Source: Verrucomicrobiota bacterium (GTDB lineage: Bacteria; Verrucomicrobiota; Verrucomicrobiia; Chthoniobacterales; UBA10450). Taken from it: a stretch of DNA of 50,457 nt. The stretch covers positions 4,622 to 55,078 of the forward strand of contig QHPE01000162.1 of the NCBI GenBank assembly GCA_003218945.1, given 5' to 3'. A program made the translations under genes and the position numbers. Of this stretch, positions 9,804 to 20,754 are shown in pieces (position 1 is the first letter of the stretch; each line of letters begins with the position of its first letter). The notes below the pieces were generated by a model. That model made no database searches, was not told the DNA's origin, and worked only from the letters and a program-made list of their open reading frames with translations.

Positions 9804-12800
9804 ATGAAAAGAACTCCCCCTACTAAGACGCGACTGCAAAATCGCCCGAAAACTAACGGAAGTGATTTCGACACCGGCCAATTACTTGCGGCTCTGATGG
9901 CATTCAAGCGCGGCGATTTTTCCACGCGATTGCCGGACGATTGGACAGGTGTGCCGGGAAAGATTGCCGACACGTTCAATGCGGTGATCGAAACCAACCA
10001 TCGCATGACTCGGGAACTGGAACGCATGGTGCGCGTAGTTGGCAAAGAGGGCCGGATCAGTCAGCGGGCGTCGCTTGGCGAGGTGTCCAACTCCTGGGCA
10101 GATGCCATCCAATGCATCAACGTTTTGATCGGCGACCTGGTTCAGCCAACGAGTGAGACGGCGCGAGTGATTGGCGCCGTCGCGAAAGGAGATTTGTCTC
10201 AAACCATGGCAACGGAGATCGAAGGCCGGCCGCTCAAGGGTGAATTTTTGCATACGGCTAAAACGGTGAACGCCATGGTCGGCCAGCTCGGCGCGTTCGC
10301 ATCGGAAGTAACGCGCGTCGCGCGCGAAGTCGGCACGGAAGGCAAGCTCGGTGGACAGGCAAAAGTCAAAGGTGTCGCAGGAACTTGGAAAGACTTGACG
10401 GAGAACGTGAATCTCATGGCGTCGAATCTCACTTCCCAAGTGCGCAACATCGCCGCCGTGACGACCGCCGTAGCGAATGGCGATCTTACGAAAAAAATTA
10501 CTGTGGATGTTCGGGGAGAATTGCTCGGACTAAAGGACACCATCAACAAAATGGTGGACCAGTTGCGTTCGTTTGCCTCGGAGGTGACTCGGGTGGCCCG
10601 CGAAGTTGGCACCGAAGGGAAACTCGGCGGGCAGGCGAAAGTCGAGGGCGTTTCCGGCACGTGGAAGGATCTAACGGAGTCCGTCAATTCGATGGCCTCC
10701 AACCTTACCTCGCAAGTCCGTAATATCGCCGCGGTGACAACCGCCGTGGCCAATGGCGATCTCTCGAAAAAGATCACGGTCAAAGTTAAGGGCGAAATTC
10801 TGGAACTGAAAAACACCATCAACACAATGGTGGACCAGCTTTCCTCATTTGCCTCGGAGGTCACGCGCGTGGCCCGCGAGGTGGGCACCGAAGGAAGACT
10901 TGGCGGGCAGGCCGCCGTGAAAGGCGTGGCAGGCACGTGGAAAGACCTCACCGATAAGGTCAACCTCATGGCATCCAATCTCACGGTGCAACTGCGTGAT
11001 ATGTCGAAGGTGGCGACCGCCATCGCCGGTGGCGATTTGACCCAAAAAATTACCGTCGATGTCCGCGGCGAAATTCTTCAGATCAAAAACGTGATCAACA
11101 CCATGGTGGACCAACTTTCGTCCTTCGCATCGGAGGTGACTCGCGTCGCGCGCGAAGTCGGCACAGAAGGAAAACTCGGCGGACAAGCCGCAGTCGGAGG
11201 CGTTGCGGGAACGTGGAAGGACCTGACCGATTCGGTCAACTCGATGGCATCTAATTTGACCGCGCAAGTCCGCAATATTGCCGACGTCACCACTGCGGTG
11301 GCCAAGGGCGACTTGTCCAAAAAGATCGCCGTGGACGTCCGCGGCGAAATTCTCGAACTAAAGGACACCATCAATACCATGGTGGATCAACTCCGATCGT
11401 TCGCCGCAGAAGTTACGCGCGTGGCGCGCGAGGTCGGCACCGAAGGAAAACTGGGCGGACAGGCCGCGGTGCCCGGGGTCGCCGGAACGTGGAAGGATTT
11501 AACCGACAACGTCAACTTCATGGCGTCGAACCTAACGAATCAAGTGCGCGGCATCGCTAAGGTCGTGACTGCGGTCGCCAACGGCAATTTGAAACGGAAA
11601 CTTTTTTTGGAAGCGAAAGGTGAAATTGCCGAGCTCGCCGAGACGATTAACAACATGATCGATACACTGGCGACGTTCGCCGAACAGGTTACCACAGTGG
11701 CGCGCGAAGTGGGTGTACAAGGAAAACTTGGCGGACAGGCAAGTGTTCCCGGCGCTGCGGGGACGTGGCGCGACTTGACTGACAATGTTAATGGCCTGGC
11801 AGCGAACCTGACTTCGCAACTCCGTGCTATTGCCGACGTAGCAACGGCAGTCACTGAGGGAGATCTCACGCGTTCAATTCAGGTCGAAGCCCGGGGAGAG
11901 GTCGCCTTCGTCAAGGACAACATCAACGAAATGATTCGCAATCTCAGAGATACGACGTTGCGCAATGACGAGCAAGACTGGCTCAAGACCAATCTCGCAA
12001 AATTTACTCGGATGCTCCAGGGACAGCGCGATTTTCTGACCGTCGGCAGACTCATTCTGTCCGAACTCGCACCGTTGGTATCGGCACAACAGGGCGCATT
12101 TTACATGGTGGACAAGTCAAATGGAGAATCAGAGCTCAAATTGCTTGCAGGCTATGCTCAACACAAAAGCAACGGAGCAAAGAACCGTTTCAAGCTGGGC
12201 GAGGGTTTGGTCGGGCAAGCGGCGTTGGAAAAGCGGCGCCTTCTCATAAACGAAATCCCAAGCGACTACGGAAAGGTACGCTCCGGCCTTGGCGAATTTC
12301 AGCCGAGGAACATAGTGGTGCTCCCGATTTTATTCGAGGAGGAGGTAAAAGCAGTGATGGAACTTTCGTCGGTTGAACGCTTCAGCCCGGCGCACCAGGC
12401 CTTTCTTGAGCAGTTAACCGAGAGCATCGGAATCGTGCTCAACACCATCGAAGCGAGCACGCAAACGGAAAATCTGCTCAAACAGTCGCAATCGCTCGCC
12501 ACCGAATTGCAGAAGACGAACCTCGAACTGGAGGAAAAGGCGCGCTCGAATCTGGCGAAAGACGAGTTTCTAGCAATGCTTAGCCACGAATTGCGCACGC
12601 CGTTGACACCGGTGCTTGCGTCTGCGCTCGCGCTGGAGAATGAGCCGGAGTTGCCGAGTGACATTCATGAGTCGCTGCAAATGATTCGCCGCAATGTGGA
12701 ACTAGAGGCGAGACTGATCGACGACTTACTGGACTTGACCCGCATCGATCGCGGCAAGGTGCAGCTCAACTTTGAAATCGTCGATGCCCATACAATGCTG

Positions 12801-13646
12801 CAAAGCGCGCTCGAAATCTGTCAGCCGGAAATAGATCGAAAACATCTGAAGCCATCGCTCAATCTGGGCGCGAGAAAAGTGCACATGCGCGCGGACCCAG
12901 CCCGACTGCAGCAGATTTTCTGGAACCTGATCAACAATGCGGTGAAGTTCACCTCCGCAAACGGGCAAATCACGATTATTACAAGCAACGATTCAGACGG
13001 ACAACTCCGTGTGGAGATCGCGGACACTGGGATGGGAATTGAGCAGGAACTGTTGCCGAAAATTTTCGATGCGTTCGAACAAGGCGGCCGGACTCAGTCC
13101 GGAGGCTTGGGGCTGGGACTGGCCATCAGCAAGACCCTGGTGGAAGCGCACAAAGGCACGATCGCCGCGAAAAGCGCCGGACGAAACGAAGGATCGACGT
13201 TTACGTTGGTTTTTCCCACCTGCGAAAAAGCGGAAATACAAATTGCCCCTGCTATGGCGCCAAGATCTGCGGAGCGCCAGCCCATGCGAATTCTGCTTGT
13301 TGAAGATCACGAAGATACAAACCGTTCGCTTACGAATCTGCTCCGGCGGCGAGGTTATCACGTACAACCGGCGCTCACTTTTCAATCCGCGCTCGACCTC
13401 GGCGCAAAGGAGCAATTTGATGTGCTCATCAGCGACCTGGGTTTACCCGACGGGAATGGAATCGATTTGATACAGAAACTCGCCTCAAAACCGCCGCTGG
13501 GAATTGCTCTCACCGGTTTCGGGATGGAACAAGATATACGCAAAAGCCGCGAGGTCGGCTTCCAGCATCACTTGGTAAAACCAATCGATCTGAACAAGCT
13601 CGACTCGCTCATCCAGCAAGGTGCCGCCGCTTTACTGGCCGTATAG
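9804..13646 (+). CDS. Soluble hybrid histidine kinase: tandem HAMP array, GAF, HisKA-HATPase, receiver
   Basis: About 92-aa HAMP units ([38 protein letters not shown]), GAF-like 800-950, H-box [17 protein letters not shown], ATPase boxes, C-terminal [19 protein letters not shown]...[12 protein letters not shown]; no obvious TM. Confidence 0.93.
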   Translation: MKRTPPTKTRLQNRPKTNGSDFDTGQLLAALMAFKRGDFSTRLPDDWTGVPGKIADTFNAVIETNHRMTRELERMVRVVGKEGRISQRASLGEVSNSWADAIQCINVLIGDLVQPTSETARVIGAVAKGDLSQTMATEIEGRPLKGEFLHTAKTVNAMVGQLGAFASEVTRVAREVGTEGKLGGQAKVKGVAGTWKDLTENVNLMASNLTSQVRNIAAVTTAVANGDLTKKITVDVRGELLGLKDTINKMVDQLRSFASEVTRVAREVGTEGKLGGQAKVEGVSGTWKDLTESVNSMASNLTSQVRNIAAVTTAVANGDLSKKITVKVKGEILELKNTINTMVDQLSSFASEVTRVAREVGTEGRLGGQAAVKGVAGTWKDLTDKVNLMASNLTVQLRDMSKVATAIAGGDLTQKITVDVRGEILQIKNVINTMVDQLSSFASEVTRVAREVGTEGKLGGQAAVGGVAGTWKDLTDSVNSMASNLTAQVRNIADVTTAVAKGDLSKKIAVDVRGEILELKDTINTMVDQLRSFAAEVTRVAREVGTEGKLGGQAAVPGVAGTWKDLTDNVNFMASNLTNQVRGIAKVVTAVANGNLKRKLFLEAKGEIAELAETINNMIDTLATFAEQVTTVAREVGVQGKLGGQASVPGAAGTWRDLTDNVNGLAANLTSQLRAIADVATAVTEGDLTRSIQVEARGEVAFVKDNINEMIRNLRDTTLRNDEQDWLKTNLAKFTRMLQGQRDFLTVGRLILSELAPLVSAQQGAFYMVDKSNGESELKLLAGYAQHKSNGAKNRFKLGEGLVGQAALEKRRLLINEIPSDYGKVRSGLGEFQPRNIVVLPILFEEEVKAVMELSSVERFSPAHQAFLEQLTESIGIVLNTIEASTQTENLLKQSQSLATELQKTNLELEEKARSNLAKDEFLAMLSHELRTPLTPVLASALALENEPELPSDIHESLQMIRRNVELEARLIDDLLDLTRIDRGKVQLNFEIVDAHTMLQSALEICQPEIDRKHLKPSLNLGARKVHMRADPARLQQIFWNLINNAVKFTSANGQITIITSNDSDGQLRVEIADTGMGIEQELLPKIFDAFEQGGRTQSGGLGLGLAISKTLVEAHKGTIAAKSAGRNEGSTFTLVFPTCEKAEIQIAPAMAPRSAERQPMRILLVEDHEDTNRSLTNLLRRRGYHVQPALTFQSALDLGAKEQFDVLISDLGLPDGNGIDLIQKLASKPPLGIALTGFGMEQDIRKSREVGFQHHLVKPIDLNKLDSLIQQGAAALLAV

Positions 13647-13743
13647 CCCTAGTTTTCGCCGTATGGCGGTACCGAAAAAGTTGCTGCGTTCATCGCGGTT
13701 TGATTCCACAACGGTTACGGCCTAACAACTGGTTTCGTGCAAC

Positions 13744-13817
<74 letters not shown>

Positions 13818-14047
13818 ACTATTTCATCTACACTGAAGTACTGCGAAAATTATCGCTGACAATTTAAAAAAGCGGGTCGAGCTTTCGCCGGGTGTCAGCT
13901 GAAGGGTGAGAAGGGTGAACGATCTGGATTGTTGATGCACACCGCGAAAACGGAAAAAGATTCATCGTTCGGTCAGACGAGAACTGACAGCCTTTCTTGA
14001 ACTTGAGAGGACCACGCACGAATTAGCGGTCTCACCGCTTCTTAATG

Positions 14048-14210
14048 ATGACAGTAATTGAAATCAGTCCATACAAATGGGGCTGGCGAGCGTTCGAAGC
14101 TCCCGGCGTTGAGCCTGCGTTCGTAGATCAATAGGATCGCGAAGCGATTCGTGAAAATTCGTCCAATTGGAGTCGTCGTCCCTGTCAGAAAATTTCGCAA
14201 TCGTATGATC
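14048..14210 (+). pseudogene. Degenerate copy of the small FEAPG-motif protein encoded at 16360..16566
   Basis: MTVIEISPYKWGWRAFEAPGVEPAFVDQ-stop-DREAI, compared with MTIIEIRPIRNGWKCFEAPGMQPVLLSQQDAI. Confidence 0.6.
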
Positions 14211-14330
14211 GGTTTTAACCGCGTTCGTCGTTTATCCGAATGATGGAGGAATTACAAACCTAACAAGAACCGACATGAAAGGCTGTAAACCATCAATCAA
14301 ATACAAAGAACAAAGCTGTTTCTGATCCTT

Positions 14331-14735
14331 TTGGCGTTTGGCTGCTTCACACTTTCACCGATCGTGCCAGGCGGCCAACCTGCGTTCGCGACAGGTGGAG
14401 TGATCTCTGGAAACACCGGACAGACCACAACGCAGATAGAGTTGTTCCCCAGAGCGAAGATCAGTTCGCTGAAGGACGGTGCGGTGTTCTACGGCGCTTA
14501 CGCTCAAGAACTTGCCGGATACGTCTTCTACGCCGACGGGAGCCCGGTGCCAGCGGGACGACTACCGTGGTTGAAGACCGTCGGCGGTGCGACATCGGTT
14601 ATCGACTGGGGCAATCCCGTTCATGCAGCCTTCACATTCGGCGAGCATAAGCTGATTCTCCAAGCGCTGACCGAGTCCAACCACGTCGCTGCGAGCGCAA
14701 CTATCACCGTAACGTTTTACGAGTCGATACGATGA
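14331..14735 (+). CDS. Hypothetical secreted protein (start uncertain)
   Basis: Open frame with hydrophobic N-terminus (KLFLILLAFGCFTLSPI read in frame upstream) and Ig-like/PKD-like composition; no good ATG. Confidence 0.4.
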   Translation: MAFGCFTLSPIVPGGQPAFATGGVISGNTGQTTTQIELFPRAKISSLKDGAVFYGAYAQELAGYVFYADGSPVPAGRLPWLKTVGGATSVIDWGNPVHAAFTFGEHKLILQALTESNHVAASATITVTFYESIR

Positions 14736-14836
14736 CTCAAGGATGCTGCCGAGTCCAGTTAACCTTCAGGCGGTGAACGCACGATTCCGTCCAGCGAGGC
14801 GGATCGGAAGCTATGATTGCGTGGCGGTAATTTGTT

Positions 14837-15035
14837 TTACTGATTGGCACCGACCGTTTGCTGTGCGGATTTGCCCAGTTCAAGCTGAGCGCTGACTTTC
14901 TGTAGGCCAGCAGTCAACGCTTCGACTTTTTTCTCCAATTGCTCGACCTTGCTGTGCTCTTTGAGAAATTCATTGAGCAACATCGCGTTCACCGCTTCGT
15001 AGCGCACGGTGTAGGGCTTTCCTTGGTCGTGTTGT
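14837..15035 (-). pseudogene. C-terminal fragment of an S74 (endosialidase chaperone)-type protein
   Basis: Minus frame DQGKPYTVRYEAVNAMLLNEFLKEHSKVEQLEKKVEALTAGLQKVSAQLELGKSAQQTVGANQ-stop, paralogous to the tail at 18.1-18.4 kb. Confidence 0.7.
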
Positions 15036-15240
15036 GGTAACTAGGCACGACTGTCAGCGTGAGGTCGTTCCCGTCGCCACCTTCGTAGCTGGCTTGAAAG
15101 TTATTGACGTCGCTCGTGATGATCCCGCCATCGGCGAGATTGCTAAAGGTGCCAGCGATCGGTATGGCCGCCGTGTTGTCGATGATCATCAAAAGGCTGC
15201 CGATCGGAAGCACGCTGCTCCCAATGTCCGATGTTCGGCA
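15035..15240 (-). pseudogene. C-terminal fragment of an autotransporter/PATR-repeat surface protein
   Basis: AIPIAGTFSNLADGGIITSDVNNFQASYEGGDGNDLTLTVVP, same ending as the fragment at 20.45-20.57 kb (NPISGTFSNLPDGGIVTINGNNLQANCEGGDGNDLTLTVVP-stop). Confidence 0.65.
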
Positions 15241-15266
15241 GGGTCCAACATTGCTAGGTTGCATCA

Positions 15267-16325
15267 TTGTCGATTCAACGTTTGAATCCTGCCGTGGCGC
15301 GTGTTGAACGTCTTTCACTCACGGTCCGGCGCATCGCTCGGCGGCTTTGGGGACCGCCACGGAAAGGCTATACGAGCTTTAGCGCACGCTTCCCGAAAGA
15401 GCACCGGAAAAGGTGGAATGATTGGAAGAAAAATCGCGCACCGGGCGAGATCTTCGTCGTGCTCGTCCACCCGACTTTCGTCCCGGCCAGCGAGGCGACT
15501 TATCTCCAGCCGGACGAAAATATTATCGGCATCATCCGCAACGGCGAAGCCAAAGCCTACCCAACCCAAATGCTCGCTTTTCATCATCTTGTGCATGACC
15601 ACGTCGGTGGCGAGCCGGTCCTTATTTCATACTGCGAGCGCTGCAATTCCGGCGTTGGCTTCCGGCCTGTAGTCGATGGTGAGGAGCGCCAATTCCTCGT
15701 GCATGGCCGGCGCGGCGGCGAGATGCTTATCACAGACCGTGAGACACGCACGGTCTGGTCGCAGCTGACTGGCCAGGCCTTGGAAGGGCCCGACGCGGGC
15801 AGACAACTCGATTATTTGCAAGTCTTTCAAATGGCCTGGCAGCAATGGCAGGAGATGCACCCTGCCACGCTGGCGCTGACCCCAGACACCGCCTTTGCCT
15901 GGACCTATTTCCGGCACCCGATGGGCGAGGAAAACATGGATTTTCGCCCGCGCGTGCGCGGCGTGGAAAAGATGGCTCCGCACAGTATGGGGATCGGTGT
16001 GCAGCTCGAGGGAGCAGCCATGTTTTTCCCATTTGAAAAGATGGCTGGCTCGGGGACTGCGCAGGCCATGCTGGACAGGGAAACCACGGTGATAGTTTTT
16101 TACGATGCCGCCAGCAGCGGCTGCGGTGCGTACCGCGCGGCAGAAGATATGGTGCGCAGTGTGCCAGGCCAGTGGCACGATGTCCGCACGCACTCGACGT
16201 GGAACCTCGAGGGTTTCTGCACCGCCGGCGCGCGCGCGGGTGAGCGCCTGTCTTTTGTCCCTTCGTATTCACTACAATGGTATGCTTGGGCTAAACTTTA
16301 TCCGCAGACGAAAGTCTGGAACTAG
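15267..16325 (+). CDS. DUF3179 domain-containing protein (N-terminal start uncertain)
   Basis: Long ORF with DUF3179-like features (GIIRNGEAKAYPTQMLAFHHLVHDHVGGEPVLISYCERCNSGVGFRP). Confidence 0.75.
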   Translation: MSIQRLNPAVARVERLSLTVRRIARRLWGPPRKGYTSFSARFPKEHRKRWNDWKKNRAPGEIFVVLVHPTFVPASEATYLQPDENIIGIIRNGEAKAYPTQMLAFHHLVHDHVGGEPVLISYCERCNSGVGFRPVVDGEERQFLVHGRRGGEMLITDRETRTVWSQLTGQALEGPDAGRQLDYLQVFQMAWQQWQEMHPATLALTPDTAFAWTYFRHPMGEENMDFRPRVRGVEKMAPHSMGIGVQLEGAAMFFPFEKMAGSGTAQAMLDRETTVIVFYDAASSGCGAYRAAEDMVRSVPGQWHDVRTHSTWNLEGFCTAGARAGERLSFVPSYSLQWYAWAKLYPQTKVWN

Positions 16326-16359
16326 CCGATTCGTTTCTAAGAGATTAAGCGCGTTCGCA

Positions 16360-16566
16360 TCACAATCTTCGATCCGTCTCACTAAACGGAATGATACGCT
16401 TGATTGCGCCGCTTGAATCCAGAATGCGAATCTCGCCTGAGCGAAAGCACGCGCGGCCCTTTGCGTAGCTGATTGCGTCCTGCTGACTCAGCAATACCGG
16501 CTGCATACCGGGCGCTTCAAAGCACTTCCAGCCGTTTCGGATTGGCCTGATTTCAATGATCGTCAT
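16360..16566 (-). CDS. 68-aa conserved small protein
   Basis: MTIIEIRPIRNGWKCFEAPGMQPVLLSQQDAISYAKGRACFRSGEIRILDSSGAIKRIIPFSETDRRL; a decayed paralog at 14048 supports coding. Confidence 0.65.
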   Translation of the reverse strand: MTIIEIRPIRNGWKCFEAPGMQPVLLSQQDAISYAKGRACFRSGEIRILDSSGAIKRIIPFSETDRRL

Positions 16567-16616
16567 CGAGCGCGCTTTGCGTTTGTGGCAAAAGCAACGT
16601 ATCTGTTCGATTGAAC

Positions 16617-17090
16617 ATGAACCAGCCAAATCACGGTCAGGTGCTATCAACATCGCGAGATGCCCGACCGCGGTACACCGGCGAACTTCTGCTGCGCACA
16701 CGCCCAAAGATTTACAGGCAGATTGTGCGCTTACTCGGTGAGGGATGGTCTTCAAACAAAATTTGCAAATGGTGTCACGTCACGAGAGAAACGGTCCGGG
16801 CGGTGGAGCATCGAGAAGCCGCGGAGATAAGCGCACGAAAAAAGAGCATCGTTGGAATCCTGAGTAACGTCGCTGAGTTGGGCGCCAGTCGCATGGAAGA
16901 AACGATTGGCAAAGCCGGTTTGCGTGATGCAACGATCGGAACCGGCGTCGCAGTGGATAAGATCATTGCGCTGACGAGTCAAACGCCAGACGTCGCAGTG
17001 CAGGTGATATTGCCTACGCCCGAGGAACGTGCGGAGCGCAAAGCCATACACGCAAAGCTGGATGAGATAACGCGTAAGCTGGCCTCGTAA
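16617..17090 (+). CDS. HTH-containing protein, possibly phage-related
   Basis: IYRQIVRLLGEGWSSNKICKWCHVTRETVRAVEHRE resembles a helix-turn-helix. Confidence 0.5.
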   Translation: MNQPNHGQVLSTSRDARPRYTGELLLRTRPKIYRQIVRLLGEGWSSNKICKWCHVTRETVRAVEHREAAEISARKKSIVGILSNVAELGASRMEETIGKAGLRDATIGTGVAVDKIIALTSQTPDVAVQVILPTPEERAERKAIHAKLDEITRKLAS

Positions 17091-17655
17091 ACGCACGAGG
17101 ATGCCTGCGAGCGCCTCTCGAATTTTGTAGCGGGACTGAATCGTCGTCCGAGTCCCATTCGAGGTTGAGCGGCGCGAACTGATTGGAGCGGAATGAATCG
17201 ACTGGCACCACCCAAACGTTTCCGCTTTCGGACACTGGTTGCATGTCGAGAGTCGCATCGAACACCGGAAGCGCGAAATCCAATTGTTTTTCCGTGTTCG
17301 GTGGCGCGTTTGGAACCGGCGAGCCCTGGACTGCTAACTGAGTAGTGTTCGGTTGCTGATAAAGCGTGATTAAAATCACGGCGGCGCAACCGAGCGCGAT
17401 CGCCATTCCTGCGGAGTAGCATGCCAACGGACGGACATTGTGTCGGAACACAAAATCACGCGCGCCGTCGATGCAGACGCTCGAAAGCGGTGCGTGCTGC
17501 AAGTGGTCCCGCTGCCGGCGGTGATGGAACTCGTAGAGGAAATTCTTAAAATAGCCAGGCGGCGGTTGTTCGTAGCGTTTCAGCCGGAGGAGCCGTGAGA
17601 TTTTGTCGTCACCGAAGGAGTCCATTGCACTGCCAAATGTCGGATCGTCAGACAA
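17014..17655 (-). CDS. Single-TM anti-sigma-factor-like protein (C-terminal tail doubtful)
   Basis: MSDDPTFGSAMDSFGDDKISRLLRLKRYEQPPPGYFKNFLYEFHHRRQ then one TM (AGMAIALGCAAVILITLY). Confidence 0.5.
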   Translation of the reverse strand: MSDDPTFGSAMDSFGDDKISRLLRLKRYEQPPPGYFKNFLYEFHHRRQRDHLQHAPLSSVCIDGARDFVFRHNVRPLACYSAGMAIALGCAAVILITLYQQPNTTQLAVQGSPVPNAPPNTEKQLDFALPVFDATLDMQPVSESGNVWVVPVDSFRSNQFAPLNLEWDSDDDSVPLQNSRGARRHPRAFTRPAYALSHPALRVWLCAPHVPRA

Positions 17656-17724
17656 AGTTGATCGAAGTTGCGTTGAATTTGTTCGGTACCTGAAGGCGAC
17701 AACATTTCACGGTCGTTTTCTACG

Positions 17725-18015
<291 letters not shown>

Positions 18016-18030
<15 letters not shown>

Positions 18031-18102
18031 GATAAAGCAGGCAACGTGATTGAGACGCACGAACACGCGGGCGACTTCAAAGAACCGCCCCAGCAGCGCT
18101 AG
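18016..18102 (+). CDS. Possible 28-aa small ORF
   Basis: GTG start, VIRVYDKAGNVIETHEHAGDFKEPPQQR-stop; protein-like composition only. Confidence 0.35.
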
Positions 18103-19330
18103 TGATTGTTCACGACCGTTTGTAGCGCAGGCTTGCTCACTTCAAGCTGCGCGCTCACCTTTTAGATGAGGGCTTTTTGCTCTTTCAGTTCCGCTTTAAG
18201 ACCATCAATTTCCTTCTGCTGTTCCTGTGCAGTGCGATCTTGAAGCTCGACTTTGCGATGCTCTTTCAAAAACTCATTGAGCAACATCGCATTCACCGCT
18301 TCGTAGCGGACGGTGTAAGGCTTGCCCTGATCATCGCGCGCCACTAGATCGGGATTCACCTTTTCGACTTCTTCGGCGACAAGACCGAACTGAGGGATGC
18401 CTTTGGGATCGAGCTGTTTCTTGTAACGGAAAGTCACCGGTTTCAGCGCGAGGATCGCTTCGCTCGCCTTGTCCATCGGTTTGATGGCTTCTTGAAGCGT
18501 TCTCAGGAAACGACTGTTCCGAGGTGACCATCAGCGCCCACAACTACGCCGACGCCGTCAGTGACGGTTGCCCCACTGATCCCGGCAACCTAGGTGGCAG
18601 TCTGAGTTCCAACCCTCCCGATACGTATGGTACTGGCCTCTGCAACGGCTCCTCGGTTACCTATATCAATATTATGATCGCCGGTGGTGAGATTTCTACC
18701 GGCTTCATCGCCCAATGCGATATTGTCACTGCCGGTGGTGTTGTTCATGAGCGCAGCATTACCGTCGGCAGCGTTTCTCTTGCCGGTTGTATTGCTAATG
18801 AGCGCATAATAACCGGTGGCCGTGTTGAGGTTGCCGTGCGTGTTGGAGAAGAGCGCAGCAAAACCGGCGGCCGTGTTCTGGCTGCCGTCTACATCGTTTT
18901 GCATCGCCTGACGGCCCGTGGCCGTGTTGAAGTTGCCGCTTCTGTTGTTATAGAGCGCACTTTCCCCGGTAGCCATGTTCTGGCTGCCTGTACTATTTAG
19001 CTCAAGCGCAATGTGCCCGGTGGCCGTGTTGAGTTCGCCGGTCGTGTTGAAGAGAAGCGCCCCTGAACCGACGCCTGTGTTCTGGATGCCGGTTGAATTA
19101 GAAAGGAGCGCCCCACCACCGATTGCCGTGTTTTCACTGCCGGTGGTGTTGTTCACGAGCGTGTCATCACCCAGAAATGTGTTTCCGTTGGCGAGGTCGC
19201 AGCCCTGTTGACAAGTCGCCCGCGCTTGCGGCGAAAGCACAAAGCATGCGAAAGCGAACAGAATGAGAAGGAAGGCGCACGAACGCGAGGCGTTCATTAG
19301 ATTTTGTAATGGTAGAGTCGTCGTTTTCAT
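18099..19330 (-). pseudogene. YadA-head/S74 chaperone-type surface protein with 17-aa tandem repeats, multiply disrupted
   Basis: Signal peptide, about ten NTATGxxALxxNTTGxx repeats, then in-frame TAG (about 18590), TGA (about 18508), 1-nt loss (about 18500) and a TAA before the paralog-conserved tail KVSAQLEVSKPALQTVVNNH. Confidence 0.8.
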
Positions 19331-19581
19331 AATGCACAGAGGTTCGCAAAAGTCTTGGCCTCTTGTCGAGGATATTGCCGAAAGCGCTTGCGGTTAGCGC
19401 AGCAGTTTCCTACGATGCGAACTGATGCACACGTACGACGTTCGCCCCGCAAAGGTAAATGCGGCGTTGATCTGATCTCCGACAGACTGCCCCGCCCGGT
19501 CGGCTTTGGTACGGCGGGCCGAGCACAGGCAGTATTTCATCAGCGCGCATGTTTTCGCACAGCCCAACCGCGCTTCTTGCG

Positions 19582-19731
19582 TTAGCGCGTCGGTGACGGC
19601 GCAGGACGATTCATATACCCGGGTGACGCGTTAACAGGTTCTTCCGTAACTGTCGTTCCCTCCTGCTGACAGGAAGGCATAAATGCCATCGCAACGAAGA
19701 TACTTAGTAAAAACAGTATGTATTTCTTCAT
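19582..19731 (-). CDS. Small lipoprotein
   Basis: MKKYILFLLSIFVAMAFMPSCQQEGTTVTEEPVNASPGYMNRPAPSPTR; lipobox-like FMPSC. Confidence 0.5.
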   Translation of the reverse strand: MKKYILFLLSIFVAMAFMPSCQQEGTTVTEEPVNASPGYMNRPAPSPTR

Positions 19732-19808
19732 AGGTTCGGAGTTTTCGGATCGAGTGTCGCAGAATGTCAAGCTCCCATAAGCACATCGGCGATTTCAAAA
19801 AGTAGTGA

Positions 19809-20568
19809 ATGTCACCTTTATTTCTCGACAGATGGTGGCGGTTTTATTTAAGGATTTTGAATGGCACAAAGAAAAGAAACACCGACACCACCACCGCCTC
19901 AGCCTCCACCCCCAGGGAGCTAGTGCGCCAACGCGCGGGCAGTGGTGAAGTTTTTACAAGATTAAGTCGAGGGCGAACTCGTCTATCGCCCTTTGCACCT
20001 GGCTCTCTTGAAAAGATTGGCCGGGGCGCCCTAAGGCTCAGCGGCGACAACATCTATGCGGGTGGTACCACGATTGAGGGTGGGACGCTTCTGGTAGCCA
20101 ATCGGAGCGGGTCCGCCACCGGTACGGGGCCAGTCAACATCACCGCCGGTACGCTCGGCGGCAGTGGCATCATCGCGGGCGCCGTTACTATTGGGACTGG
20201 CGCGTTCCTTGCCCCGGCAGCTGGAAGCAATGTGCCGGCTACGCTCACTATCCAAAATGCTCTCACCTTCAACGCTGACGCGACCTACACTTGCACCTTA
20301 AGGAAGAACCGAAACGGGACCAGGACCGACGAGGTAATCGCCAATGGAGTCACCATCAACAGCGGTGCGTTGATTGCCCTGAGCGGCCAGACGATGGGAG
20401 CCTTAACACAGGGAATGACGTTGATCAGTAACACCCTCAGCCAATCCCATTAGCGGCACCTTCAGCAACCTGCCCGATGGTGGAATTGTCACAATCAACG
20501 GCAACAACCTCCAAGCCAACTGTGAAGGCGGCGACGGAAACGATCTCACGCTTACGGTAGTGCCGTAG
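19809..20568 (+). pseudogene. Autotransporter-associated beta-strand repeat (PATR) protein fragment with 1-nt frameshift near 20433
   Basis: GSLEKIGRGALRLSGDNIYAGGTTIEGGTLLVANRSGSATGTGPVNITAGTLGGSGIIAG; the frame shifts to NPISGTFSNLPDGGIVTINGNNLQANCEGGDGNDLTLTVVP-stop. Confidence 0.75.
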
Positions 20569-20754
20569 AGAATTTCATGTCCCGAAAGTGAGCGCTTAGC
20601 TTGAACTGAGTAAACCTGGGCCGCGTGCGGTCATTACTAGTCAGTAAGCCAAATTACCCAGCCATTGCCGGGATCAGCGGGCAACAAATTGGAAATTTAC
20701 TGCCGGAACAGTCCGATCATTGCGAAGTGAATCAGTTTGGCGAACAGTTTGACA

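Noticed and set aside
10199-11023. 274-aa minus ORF within the HAMP array
   Set aside because: Repetitive antisense shadow of the HAMP repeats.
9804-13646. Tandem DNA repeats in the kinase considered as a CRISPR or satellite array
   Set aside because: The 276-nt period is in frame and encodes HAMP domains.
17014-17655. Sigma/anti-sigma pair
   Set aside because: Only the anti-sigma-like ORF is visible; no adjacent sigma factor gene was found.
18590-19330. 51-bp periodicity considered as a non-coding satellite
   Set aside because: Explained by 17-aa YadA-head-type protein repeats on the minus strand.
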